From: Clostridiales bacterium
GTDB lineage: Bacteria > Bacillota > Clostridia > Saccharofermentanales > Saccharofermentanaceae
DNA: 64,000 nt
Direction: 5' to 3'
Assembly: GCA_017511005.1 (NCBI GenBank)
Contig: JAFWLP010000081.1
Location: 1-64,000, forward strand
The notes under the pieces are model-generated. The model worked only from the letters and a program-made list of their open reading frames with translations, searched no databases and was not told the DNA's origin. Shown here in pieces: positions 1-9,019 of the stretch. The translations under genes were made by a program, and so were the position numbers. Position 1 is the first letter of the stretch. Each line of letters begins with the position of its first letter.

Positions 1-513
1 ACCGAAATTGCACTCCTTGACGCCGATGATGTTCTCATATACGGCAAGTCTCTTCAAAAGAGCAGGACCGATGTTAACATTGGTTCTGGAAGGAACGTTA
101 TAAAGTATGATCGGCAGTTCGGGAACAGCTTCCGCGATCTTTGCATAATGACGGAAAAGACCTTCCTGTGTGCACTTATTGTAATAGGGCGTAACGAGAA
201 GTGCGGCATCAGCACCCAGTTCATAAGCTTTCTTCGTGAGCTCAACACCGAATGCAGTGTCATTGGAACCCGTGCCTGCGATTACCGGAACGCGGCCTGC
301 AACAGTATCTACTGCAAACTTGATAGCTTCAACATGCTCTTCCTCGGTCATCGTGGCAGCTTCACCGGTCGAACCGCAGATAACGATCGAATCGATCTTC
401 TGTTCTATCTGGAATTCGATAAGTCTCTTAAGCTCATCGAAATTGATCCCGCCGTCATCATAAAACGGAGTAACGATAGCAACACCGGCACCTTCAAATA
501 CAGGCTTGGACAT
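1..513 (-). CDS. dapA: 4-hydroxy-tetrahydrodipicolinate synthase, N-terminal part
   Basis: The enzyme condenses pyruvate with aspartate semialdehyde at the first committed step of lysine/diaminopimelate synthesis in the cytoplasm. The gene is cut by the window edge, so only about 171 residues are visible. They include the early GVAIVTPF strand, the phosphate-binding GSTGEAATMT loop near residue 45, and the VTPYYNK and YNVPSRT segments typical of DapA; the catalytic lysine lies beyond the edge. The ATG at 513 is preceded by a good ribosome site (GGGAGG, 7-8 nt upstream). It has its own promoter and stands behind the priA terminator, so it starts a separate transcript. Confidence 0.93.
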   Translation of the reverse strand, partial: MSKPVFEGAGVAIVTPFYDDGGINFDELKRLIEFQIEQKIDSIVICGSTGEAATMTEEEHVEAIKFAVDTVAGRVPVIAGTGSNDTAFGVELTKKAYELGADAALLVTPYYNKCTQEGLFRHYAKIAEAVPELPIILYNVPSRTNVNIGPALLKRLAVYENIIGVKECNFG

Positions 514-581
514 ATATATGCCTCCCTAAAATTATTCACAAAAAATGGTTAAAATGCCTGAAAGCGCATTCTGACTTATGG

Positions 582-611
582 ATTGTATCACCTTATATAA
601 TTAATAGTCAA
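582..611 (-). promoter_or_regulatory. Probable sigma-A promoter of dapA
   Basis: On the minus strand, TTGACT (606-611) and TACAAT (582-587) are separated by 18 bp. The predicted leader is about 60 nt, too short for a lysine riboswitch, and I see no riboswitch-like fold in it. Confidence 0.6.
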
Positions 612-696
612 TTTATACTTCTGGGGTGCACATATGTACTTCCACAGCGCACAAATGCTTACATTTTGAGCTGTAGCTAAAAAAGTTTTTATATGT

Positions 697-718
697 TTAA
701 AACGGGATAATTACCCGT
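697..718 (-). terminator. Rho-independent terminator after priA
   Basis: On the minus strand ACGGG pairs with CCCGT and is followed by a short T run. The stem includes the priA stop codon itself. It closes the rpsB-to-priA block. Confidence 0.6.
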
Positions 719-2972
719 CCTGCGGATCGTTATCGAAAGACATCGGGTACTTAGTGTGATCGAAATCCTCGATAAGTCTTTTGAACACACTGTTTATGGC
801 CGACTTGTTGACAGCCTTTATTATGAAAGACATTCTGTATCTTCCTCGAAGCTCATAGATAACGCACGGAACGGGACCGAATACCTCGAACTGGTATTTT
901 CTGTCCTGGAAACCCAGAAAATCATTAAGGTACTTAGCCAGTTCGTTGGATCTTTGGATCAGCTTATCCTCATCCTGCAAAGAGAGCACTATCTCACCGA
1001 CCGCTTTATACGGAGGAAGCCTGAGCTTTTGCCTGTACTCGATCTCCTGTTCATAGAAAGCCCTGTAATTCTGGGTGCATGCGAACTGGAACAACGGCTG
1101 GTCAGGTCTGTAACTCTGTATGAAGACTTTTCCCGGAGCGTCTCCCCTTCCCGCTCTTCCCGCAGCCTGAGTGATCAGTTGGAAAGCGCGTTCTGACGCT
1201 TTGAAAGAAGATGATGCAAGCATCAGATCAGCACCGAGGACTCCAACGACCGTTACATCGGGAAAATCAAGGCCTTTGGCGATCATCTGAGTTCCGATGA
1301 GAATGGAAGCTTCTTTGTTGGCAAACTTCTCGATTATCTCTTTGTGGGCACCCGGTGTCATGGTCGAATCCTGGTCCATCCTGAGAACGTTCTCGTGCGG
1401 AAAGACCTTGTGAAGGAATTCTTCAAGCTGCTGTGTTCCGAAGCCGGCTTTGGTAAAGTGATTGCCGGTGCAGTATGAACATCTTGCCTCATACGAGGGA
1501 ACGGTATATCCGCAGTAATGGCAGATAAGACTCTGTGTGCCGCTGCGCCTGTTATTGTGAAGCGTCATCGGAACAGAACAGTTTACGCATGTTACGGCTT
1601 CCCCGCAGTCTTCACATATCAGGGTCCTCGAGAAGCCTCTCCTGTTCAGGAGAAGAATGACCTGCTTATTCTCGGAGAATGCTACGGACATAGCCTGCCG
1701 CAAAGGCAAAGACAGCATGTCGCCTGCTCCCTGCTTGATCTGCTCTTTCATATCAACGGGTATGATCTCCGGAAGCCTTGCTTCAGACCTTGCCCTTTCC
1801 TTAAGTTCAAGAAGCTTAAACGCACCGACCTGGGCAGCGTAAAAGCTCTCGACTGAAGGCGTTGCGGAACCGAGCACGACACAGCAGCCCGTTATCTTCG
1901 ATCTCATTCTCGCGATGTCACGGGCCGAATATCTTGGGTGTGATTCAGCTTTGTATGAACCGTCATGCTCTTCGTCTAGTATTATGAGTCTTAGATCGAC
2001 TGCAGGCGCGAAAACACCGCTTCGCGGACCGACGATTACTTTTGCTTTGCCAGTCCTGATATTGTCCCACTGTTCGTACCGCTGCTTATCGGTAAGCCTG
2101 CTGTGAAGAACCGCAACACTGTCACCGAGCCTGCCCTTTATCCAGTTGATCGTCTGAGGCGTAAGGGAGATCTCGGGGACCATATAGATAACGCTGCCGC
2201 CTTCGGATATTACTTTCTTTGCAATATTCAGATAGACTTCCGTCTTTCCGCTGCCGGTTATGCCGAATAAGAGATAAGTGTTGTCTTTTCTTTGTTCGAT
2301 GCCTTCAAGGATCTGATCTATGGCATTCTTCTGTTCACCGCTGAGTTCATATTCCTCGGTAAACTTGCCTGACGGAGCCTCTTCAGAAGATGCAGGTGCA
2401 CTTACATAGTCTGAAGCTTCCTTAACGAGTCTGATCAGACCTTTGTCTTCAAGTGCTTTTATCTGTGCGGCAGAGCATGAAAGCGAAGCCATCAGTTCTT
2501 TGCGCGGGCACCTTCCCTGCTCCAAAAGATACTCAAGGATGTTTATCTGGGCCGCGGATCTTAACTTCTCACTCTCAAGGACCGCCTCTGCATGTTCTCT
2601 CGATACGAGCTCGGCAAAGATCTCAACGGGGTTCTTGTGATTGACAACACAGGACGGAACCATCAGTTCGACAACATCGCCCTTTGTGCAGTTGAATCTT
2701 TCGCTTATCCTGTCGATCAGAGTTATCTGATCAGGATTGAGTACAGGCCTTCCCGAGATTACGGAACTGATATCTTTAATTACGCTTTCATCACCGTCAA
2801 ACGAATCAGTCAGTTCAATGACTACGGCACATCTTTCGTTGTCACCCTTGCCAAAAGGAACATTCACCAGCGAACCTGCAACAACAGATTCCGAAAACTC
2901 TTCAGGAATCCGGTAAGTATACAGGTTGTCAGTCTGTCTGACTGCGCCTCTCAGGATAACACTGCAATACAT
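711..2972 (-). CDS. priA: Primosomal replication-restart helicase PriA
   Basis: PriA recognises abandoned forks and reloads the replicative helicase. The 753-residue protein has the expected order: an N-terminal DNA-binding region, a Walker A motif GSGKT near residues 240-244, the DEEH box near 332, and a zinc-binding region with paired cysteines (CEDC, CVNC, CHYC, CSYC) before the C-terminal helicase motifs (GTQMIAKGLDFP, QAAGRAGR). The ATG lies 2 bp after the polC stop and has only a weak ribosome site, so translation is probably coupled to polC. All zinc cysteines and helicase motifs are intact. Confidence 0.96.
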   Translation of the reverse strand: MYCSVILRGAVRQTDNLYTYRIPEEFSESVVAGSLVNVPFGKGDNERCAVVIELTDSFDGDESVIKDISSVISGRPVLNPDQITLIDRISERFNCTKGDVVELMVPSCVVNHKNPVEIFAELVSREHAEAVLESEKLRSAAQINILEYLLEQGRCPRKELMASLSCSAAQIKALEDKGLIRLVKEASDYVSAPASSEEAPSGKFTEEYELSGEQKNAIDQILEGIEQRKDNTYLLFGITGSGKTEVYLNIAKKVISEGGSVIYMVPEISLTPQTINWIKGRLGDSVAVLHSRLTDKQRYEQWDNIRTGKAKVIVGPRSGVFAPAVDLRLIILDEEHDGSYKAESHPRYSARDIARMRSKITGCCVVLGSATPSVESFYAAQVGAFKLLELKERARSEARLPEIIPVDMKEQIKQGAGDMLSLPLRQAMSVAFSENKQVILLLNRRGFSRTLICEDCGEAVTCVNCSVPMTLHNNRRSGTQSLICHYCGYTVPSYEARCSYCTGNHFTKAGFGTQQLEEFLHKVFPHENVLRMDQDSTMTPGAHKEIIEKFANKEASILIGTQMIAKGLDFPDVTVVGVLGADLMLASSSFKASERAFQLITQAAGRAGRGDAPGKVFIQSYRPDQPLFQFACTQNYRAFYEQEIEYRQKLRLPPYKAVGEIVLSLQDEDKLIQRSNELAKYLNDFLGFQDRKYQFEVFGPVPCVIYELRGRYRMSFIIKAVNKSAINSVFKRLIEDFDHTKYPMSFDNDPQDG

Positions 2973-2974
2973 AA

Positions 2975-5900
2975 TTACTTATCGCCACTATTATCGTTCT
3001 TATCGCCACTATTATCATTGAACAGATCGAAAAGGTTGATCTGCGCACTCTCGGGAAGATCATCAAGGATACCGCCATAAGCCAGGAGTTTATCGGTAAT
3101 GGACTGGCCTACACCGGTTCTCTTCATGAAGTCATCACGGTTCTTGAACGGTGCTTCATCTCTCGCTTTCTCAATAGCTTCGCCGGCTGCGGGAGAAACA
3201 GCGCTGATGGCGCAGAAAGGAGGTCTGATCTTCTTGGGACCGGACTTCTTAAACTTTTTTCCCATGGAATCGTTAAGGGTTATAGGATCAAAAGTTATTC
3301 CTCTGGCATACATCTCCTCGACAAGCTCATAGAAATAGTACTTGAGCTTTGTGTTCGGGTCTCCTTTGGCATGCATCTCATCAGCAAGTTCGATCCTTCT
3401 CTTCTTTACCTTCTCGGGACCGTTGCACATATCCTCAGCGTTAAACAATCCCTCACCTCTGTGAGTGAAGAAAGAACAATAGTATTCTTCAGGATAGTAG
3501 ACCTTAAACCATGCAACACGGAGGGATGAGATCGCGTAAGCTGCGGCATGTGCCTTAGGGAACATGTACTTGATCTTTTGACAGGATTCGATATACCAGT
3601 CAGGCACTCCGCACGCCTTCATCTCCTGTACGTACTCGGGCCATTTCTCAATTTGCCCCTTTGCTACTTTTCCTTTACGGACGCCTTCCATGATGTCGAA
3701 AGCATCCTTATTGGGAAGTCCCCAATAGATAAGACTTGTCATGATCGAGTCACGGCATCCGATAACCGAGTTAAGGTCACAGGTTCCGCTTCTTATGAGT
3801 TCCTGGGCATTGCCCGTCCAAACGTCCGTACCATGTGAAAGACCCATGAGCTGAACAAGATCATAGAACCTCGTTGGCTTTGTTTCTTTGATCATGCCGC
3901 GGGCCATGTTGGTACCAAGCTCTGAAAGACCCAATGTTGCTGAACCTGCGTCAGTAGCGTCGATCGGGAAGCCCAATGCTTCCGTACCTGTAAGAAGACT
4001 CATTACCTTCTCGTCAGGGATAGGGATATCAGTTATGGTCACTCCCGTAATATCACTGAGCATTCTCAACACCGTAGGATCAGCGTGACCTAAGATGTCG
4101 AGCTTTAAGATCGTATCGTGCATCGCACGGAAATCGAAGTGCGTAGTGATTATCCCGCAGTCGGTCTTATTTGCCGGGAACTGGATAGGCGTGAATTCAT
4201 AAACATCCATCTCCTTTGCAATAACGACGATACCGCCGGGGTGCTGGGATGTCGTCCTCTTAACGCCTATGATGTCCCTGGCCATGAAAGCAAGATGTGC
4301 CTGGGTAAAAGGTTCACCCTTCTCCTCACAGATCTTACGGCATACACCGTATGCGTTCTTATCCTGGTATGCGCCGATCGTTCCGGCCTTGAACGTATGC
4401 GTTCCACCGAAAAGCACACCTACATAAGCATGTGCCCTCGGCTGATATTCACCTGAGAAATTAAGGTCAATATCCGGCTGTTTATTGCCTTTAAATCCAA
4501 GGAATGTCTCGAATGGAATATCCTGACCTTCAGGTATCAGCTTTTCTCCGCATTCAGGACAGTTCTTGGGAGGCAGGTCGTAACCTGAACCATATACGCC
4601 TGTATTATCAAACTCTGCATAGTTGCATTTTGGACACCTGTAATGCGGAGGCAGCGGATTAACCTCTGATATACCGCACATCGTTGCGGCAAACGAGGAA
4701 CCTACCGAACCTCTGGAACCGACAACATATCCGTCATTGTTAGACTTCTTAACAAGCCTGTATGCGATATAATACATGATCGCATAACCGTTGACGATGA
4801 TCGATTCGAGTTCCCTGTCGAGCCTGGCCTTTACAACCTCATTAAGCACGCCGTTATGACGGTACAGCTTGTTCGCCCTCGTATATGCAATATCTCTGAC
4901 ATCGGCAGCGGCTCTTGCGATCTGCGGAGGATAGGATCCGTCCGGGAACGGCTTGATGCCGAACTCGATCAGGTCAGCGATCTTGTTTGTATTATCGATA
5001 ACGACTTCTTCAGCCTTTTGCTCACCAAGATAAGAAAACTCTTTAAGCATCTCATCAGTTGTCCTGAAATACAGATCACTCTGCATCTCGGCATCATCAA
5101 ATCCCATGCTCATGAGCATATACTTACGGTAGCGGCCGTCTTCCTTATTCAGGAAATGCGAGTCAGTTGTCGCACAGCACATCATGCCGTGATCATCTGC
5201 AGTCTCTACAAGCAGTTCATTGATCACCTGTATATCAGCTTCATTCATCGCAACCGGTCCCGTGTCAGACTTTGCCGGGTCCTGTCTCATAATGAACATG
5301 TTGTTACAAAGCGGCTGGATTTCCACATAATCGTAAAGGCTTAGAATATTAAGGAACTCAGGATCTGTCTTAAGGAATTCTCTTGTGACATTTCTGTCCT
5401 TGCCGAGTCTCTTATATGCTGAGATAACGTATCTGTATATCTCACCGCGCTCGCAGGCACCGCCTATGATGATCCCGGACTTGTAATACTTCAGAAGACT
5501 CTTTGGTGTTCTGGGTCTTCTGGAATAATAATGTATCTGTGATTCAGAAACGATGCGGTACAGGTTATAAAGACCCATATTTGAACGAACAAGATAGATG
5601 ATATGGTACATTGGTGATTCCGGGAATTCACCTGTCTTCTTTGTTGATTTGATTCTTTCCGGTGTGTAATGGCCAACTGAATAGTTGATCTTAAGAGCAT
5701 CAACTGAACCAGCATCCTTAAGGCATGCGGCAAGACAGCTTGCAGATTTATAACAAGCAGAAAACAGCTCATCAAACTTATTCCCGGATGCACTATAAAC
5801 GAAGTCTGTGCCCTTGGAAGAAAGCAGTTCATCAACAGACTTATATTCACCCTTGAAATATGTCTCAAGGATATCCTCATCCGTAGTTGCAGGCATAAGG

Positions 5901-7966
5901 AACTTATGTCTGTAATATTTGTGTTCTTCAATATTGATTCCGTATCCGGCACGGCGGAGGAAAGCCAATGTTGTGAATACATCAGGACCCGTGATATAGG
6001 AATCGCCGATGAATTCAAGAAGCTCGCCCATTGCAAAATACGAATCACAGGGCTCGCCGCTTCCGGGATAGATTTTATCTTCAAATTCAGCGTGAAAATC
6101 AGCTACATGCTCAAAGACCAGTTCTTCCGGAACGACTTCATCAGAGCCGTCAGCATATTCACCGTTAACATCAAGGTCTGAATTAATTATCCGGCCAAGC
6201 AGAGCATGAGGTTCCAAAGGCTTTTTCGCGATCTTCTCATCAGTTAGTGATTCAGGTATCTCATCCGGATTCCAAAGCGATTTATCGATGTCATGCGAAG
6301 CAAACTCCATCGCATCCTGATCGGATTCACCTTCCTCCTCAGGCTTAACGGCCTTAAAGCCCTTAAGTCTGAACTTCGAAGCGCAGACAGAAGTAAAAGT
6401 ATCGCGGAGCGCATCATCGCCATTGCGCTCAATGACGATAGAGACAAAGGAACCCACGGCCTTAGGATTCTCGATGAAGTTCAGCGAAGCATCGTCATCA
6501 ACCTCTGACGGCTTGATCTTATCGTTCTTAGCATCATAAGGCAGATTATAGAAAACGGTCGGACCGTCATCCACCAGATATCCCTCGCAGCCCAGAATAC
6601 ACTTAATAGGCGCTTCGCCTGTATCCTTACGCTTTTTGTTGATCTTCTTAGCCTGTTCGAAAACATGAGGGAAAGCCTGTACAACGCCGTGATCGGTAAC
6701 CGCACATGCGGAATGGCCGAACTGTGCCGCAAGCTTTATTAGATCGGCGGGATCAGTCGTAGCATCACTCTCGCTCATCTTGGTATGCACGTGAAGCTCT
6801 ACTCTCTTGCGTGGAGCATTGTCCTTCCTCTTCGGTGGTTTCTCGGCACTGAAGAATCCGGATACGCGAAGGCTCTTATCACCTGTAAAAGAATCATTCT
6901 CGACGTTGCCCTGAATGCCGATAAAAGCACCGCTTTCGAATTCATTCTGGAATTTATCCGTTTCTTCCGGTTTAAGAAATGCGATACAGGAAATACCGTC
7001 AGTATCATCAAGACACATGAACTTGAATATTACGCTCTTGCCTGTCTTGGCAAGCTTAAAGGAATCTTCATTAAAAATGATATTTCCTGCTATATTTACA
7101 TCGAAGCATCCTATCGTAAGATCGGCGATCTTCATGAAGGTTGCCTGCTTCTTTACCTTGCCGTAAAGCTGGTTCTCGGCATTCTCCTTTGCCTTGTAGA
7201 ACGACTGCTTATCTTCCTGCTTTGCCTCTTTCCTGGCCTGTTCAGCCTTGAAAGTCCAGGTATTCTTACCGGCATTAGTCTCCGGTTCAGATGAACTTTT
7301 CTCGTCAGTTTTTTTCTTCTTCCTGCCTGACTTATTCGTCTCTTTTACTTCCTCGTCTTCAGGAAATTCCAGAGCTCCCGATTCAATAACGCGTAAGATG
7401 TCATCTTCAGGTGAGAAATCGCTTCCGGCCATATCGGTATCCATGCTCAGGATCTCGAAAGATGCCGGAATGTCATCGCCGATACATGTATGACTTGATT
7501 CGCTGACAGCATGTATAAGATTCTCGCGGTCATACTCTCCGAGCATCTGATACCAGCCTGAAGCAACATAGATCTGTGTGTTATAGGCAAGAATGCCGCC
7601 TTGGTCATAATCGATGTCGGATCTCAGTGTTATAAAGTCGGCAATATTGCTGACAGCACCCTCGTTGTCTCTGGCTATGTAATACTTGATCAGATCAACG
7701 ATCCTGTCATATGATTCCGGGAAATTAACATAGTCAAATCCCCTGAATCTCAGATTGACCTTTGTCCCGAAATCACGCTCCAGTTCCTCGACAAAAGAAA
7801 CGAGCGTATTGCTGTCTTTAATGGAATCAACACCGTCAATTATAAGATTGATCGATGCTTTTGCCTTATATATGTCGACCTTCAGAACATATAGCCCGTC
7901 CAGGTCTTTGTATTTATCGGAATCTACATTGAACAGTTCAAGTAGTTTTACGCTTTTCTTCTCCAA
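2975..7966 (-). CDS. polC: DNA polymerase III alpha subunit, PolC type, with degenerate proofreading domain
   Basis: This is the replicative polymerase of low-GC Gram-positives. Over 1663 residues (the family is usually about 1430-1450) I see an N-terminal domain and OB fold, the first PHP half (HVHTKMS, residues 392-398), the second PHP half (SQIHYYSRRPRTP, TTDSHFLN), the polymerase core (GSRGSVGSS; PDIDLNF with D1165 and D1167) and zinc-knuckle CPKC/CPEC pairs. The 3'-5' exonuclease normally inserted between the PHP halves is expected at about 470-780. There the DxExTG motif is replaced by SIVIERNG (about 509-516), the HNxxFD motif by TGPDVFT (about 659-665), and the HxAxxD motif is absent near 729-738. 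The polymerase site is complete. The 5' end overlaps ispG by 29 bp. Identity is certain; loss of exonuclease activity is inferred from the missing residues. Confidence 0.96.
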   Translation of the reverse strand: MEKKSVKLLELFNVDSDKYKDLDGLYVLKVDIYKAKASINLIIDGVDSIKDSNTLVSFVEELERDFGTKVNLRFRGFDYVNFPESYDRIVDLIKYYIARDNEGAVSNIADFITLRSDIDYDQGGILAYNTQIYVASGWYQMLGEYDRENLIHAVSESSHTCIGDDIPASFEILSMDTDMAGSDFSPEDDILRVIESGALEFPEDEEVKETNKSGRKKKKTDEKSSSEPETNAGKNTWTFKAEQARKEAKQEDKQSFYKAKENAENQLYGKVKKQATFMKIADLTIGCFDVNIAGNIIFNEDSFKLAKTGKSVIFKFMCLDDTDGISCIAFLKPEETDKFQNEFESGAFIGIQGNVENDSFTGDKSLRVSGFFSAEKPPKRKDNAPRKRVELHVHTKMSESDATTDPADLIKLAAQFGHSACAVTDHGVVQAFPHVFEQAKKINKKRKDTGEAPIKCILGCEGYLVDDGPTVFYNLPYDAKNDKIKPSEVDDDASLNFIENPKAVGSFVSIVIERNGDDALRDTFTSVCASKFRLKGFKAVKPEEEGESDQDAMEFASHDIDKSLWNPDEIPESLTDEKIAKKPLEPHALLGRIINSDLDVNGEYADGSDEVVPEELVFEHVADFHAEFEDKIYPGSGEPCDSYFAMGELLEFIGDSYITGPDVFTTLAFLRRAGYGINIEEHKYYRHKFLMPATTDEDILETYFKGEYKSVDELLSSKGTDFVYSASGNKFDELFSACYKSASCLAACLKDAGSVDALKINYSVGHYTPERIKSTKKTGEFPESPMYHIIYLVRSNMGLYNLYRIVSESQIHYYSRRPRTPKSLLKYYKSGIIIGGACERGEIYRYVISAYKRLGKDRNVTREFLKTDPEFLNILSLYDYVEIQPLCNNMFIMRQDPAKSDTGPVAMNEADIQVINELLVETADDHGMMCCATTDSHFLNKEDGRYRKYMLMSMGFDDAEMQSDLYFRTTDEMLKEFSYLGEQKAEEVVIDNTNKIADLIEFGIKPFPDGSYPPQIARAAADVRDIAYTRANKLYRHNGVLNEVVKARLDRELESIIVNGYAIMYYIAYRLVKKSNNDGYVVGSRGSVGSSFAATMCGISEVNPLPPHYRCPKCNYAEFDNTGVYGSGYDLPPKNCPECGEKLIPEGQDIPFETFLGFKGNKQPDIDLNFSGEYQPRAHAYVGVLFGGTHTFKAGTIGAYQDKNAYGVCRKICEEKGEPFTQAHLAFMARDIIGVKRTTSQHPGGIVVIAKEMDVYEFTPIQFPANKTDCGIITTHFDFRAMHDTILKLDILGHADPTVLRMLSDITGVTITDIPIPDEKVMSLLTGTEALGFPIDATDAGSATLGLSELGTNMARGMIKETKPTRFYDLVQLMGLSHGTDVWTGNAQELIRSGTCDLNSVIGCRDSIMTSLIYWGLPNKDAFDIMEGVRKGKVAKGQIEKWPEYVQEMKACGVPDWYIESCQKIKYMFPKAHAAAYAISSLRVAWFKVYYPEEYYCSFFTHRGEGLFNAEDMCNGPEKVKKRRIELADEMHAKGDPNTKLKYYFYELVEEMYARGITFDPITLNDSMGKKFKKSGPKKIRPPFCAISAVSPAAGEAIEKARDEAPFKNRDDFMKRTGVGQSITDKLLAYGGILDDLPESAQINLFDLFNDNSGDKNDNSGDK
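2978..3019 (-). repeat. 21-bp tandem duplication at the polC 3' end
   Basis: Two adjacent 21-bp units (2978-2998 and 2999-3019) differ at one base and encode a repeated NDNSGDK at the PolC C-terminus. The duplication keeps the frame and ends just before the stop codon. Confidence 0.85.
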
Positions 7967-8999
7967 CTCTGATCACTTCCCTTACAAATTCATCAACTGC
8001 ATCTGATGCAGGTATCTTTCTGACCGGTATACCTTTCTCAAACAACAGGAATTCGTCGATCCCGCCGGCTAATCCGATATCGCATTCTCTTGCTTCCCCC
8101 GGACCGTTAACGACACATCCCATTACGGCAACCTTCAGATCGTAAGGAAGGTCAGATACTTTCTTCTCTATCTGTCCCGCAAGTTCGATAAGGGGCACCT
8201 GTGTCCTTCCGCATGTTGGACAGGAAATGAATGTTATCCCGCCGTCTCTCAGCTCCAAGGCTTTGAGGATCTGCTTGGCAGTTATAACTTCATCAACGGG
8301 ATCTCCCGTAAGAGATACCCTTATCGTATCACCTATACCTTCAGCCAGAAGCGCTCCTATACCCACTGCAGACTTGACCGCCCCTTCTCTTACGGTACCC
8401 GCTTCGGTAACACCGACATGAAGAGGATAATCACACGATCTTGCCAGGATTCTGTAAGTGTCTATGGTCAGCTTCGGAGAAGATGACTTGATCGATATGA
8501 CAATATCGTCAAAATCCTGGTCTTCGAGCAGCCTTACGGCTCCAAGCGCACTCTCTGTCATTGCCTCGGCATTGACTTCACCATATTTGGCAAGGATCTC
8601 TCTTGATATGGAACCGGAATTGACACCCACACGGATAGGGATATGCCGTTCTTTGCATTTATCGGCAACAAGCCTTAACTTCTCGGGACCGCCTATATTA
8701 CCGGGATTGATCCTTATCTTGGAGGCACCGTTATCGGCCGCTGCCAAAGCAAGACGGTAATCGAAATGGATATCGGCAACAACCGGAATGGGCGACCTTG
8801 AAGTTATCTCTTTAAGGCTCTCGGCAGCCTGCATATCGGGAACTGCAACTCTGGTGATATCGCATCCGTGATCCGCAAGATCGCGGATCTGCGCAAGTGT
8901 CGCTTCAGCATCTCTCGTATCCGTATTGTTCATCGACTGGATCTTTACGGAAGACCCGCCACCGACTTCAACATTACCGATGAAGACTTTCTTCGTCAT
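7938..8999 (-). CDS. ispG: 4-hydroxy-3-methylbut-2-enyl diphosphate synthase (flavodoxin)
   Basis: IspG converts MEcPP to HMBPP in the MEP isoprenoid pathway with a 4Fe-4S cluster. The iron-sulfur ligands are visible in SCPTCGR and GCVVNGPGEA towards the C-terminus, and the N-terminal barrel begins with the typical VQSMNNTDT-like segment (here IQSMNNTDT). I chose the ATG at 8999 over a TTG at 9005 because a GGAG lies 8 nt upstream of the ATG. With dxr and uppS upstream and ispH at 22201, the window holds several steps of isoprenoid and undecaprenyl-phosphate synthesis. About 353 residues, normal for the family. Confidence 0.96.
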   Translation of the reverse strand: MTKKVFIGNVEVGGGSSVKIQSMNNTDTRDAEATLAQIRDLADHGCDITRVAVPDMQAAESLKEITSRSPIPVVADIHFDYRLALAAADNGASKIRINPGNIGGPEKLRLVADKCKERHIPIRVGVNSGSISREILAKYGEVNAEAMTESALGAVRLLEDQDFDDIVISIKSSSPKLTIDTYRILARSCDYPLHVGVTEAGTVREGAVKSAVGIGALLAEGIGDTIRVSLTGDPVDEVITAKQILKALELRDGGITFISCPTCGRTQVPLIELAGQIEKKVSDLPYDLKVAVMGCVVNGPGEARECDIGLAGGIDEFLLFEKGIPVRKIPASDAVDEFVREVIRVGEEKRKTT

Positions 9000-9019
9000 A
9001 TGCAAAACTCCTGATCCGG

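Noticed and set aside
514-710. Lysine riboswitch upstream of dapA
   Set aside because: The leader from the predicted start is only about 60 nt and lacks the multi-helix fold.
5491-6732. Frameshift as the explanation for the missing PolC exonuclease motifs
   Set aside because: The main frame is continuous, and alternative minus-strand frames (5491-6084, 6244-6447, 6481-6732) contain no DxE, HNxxFD or HxAxxD motif.
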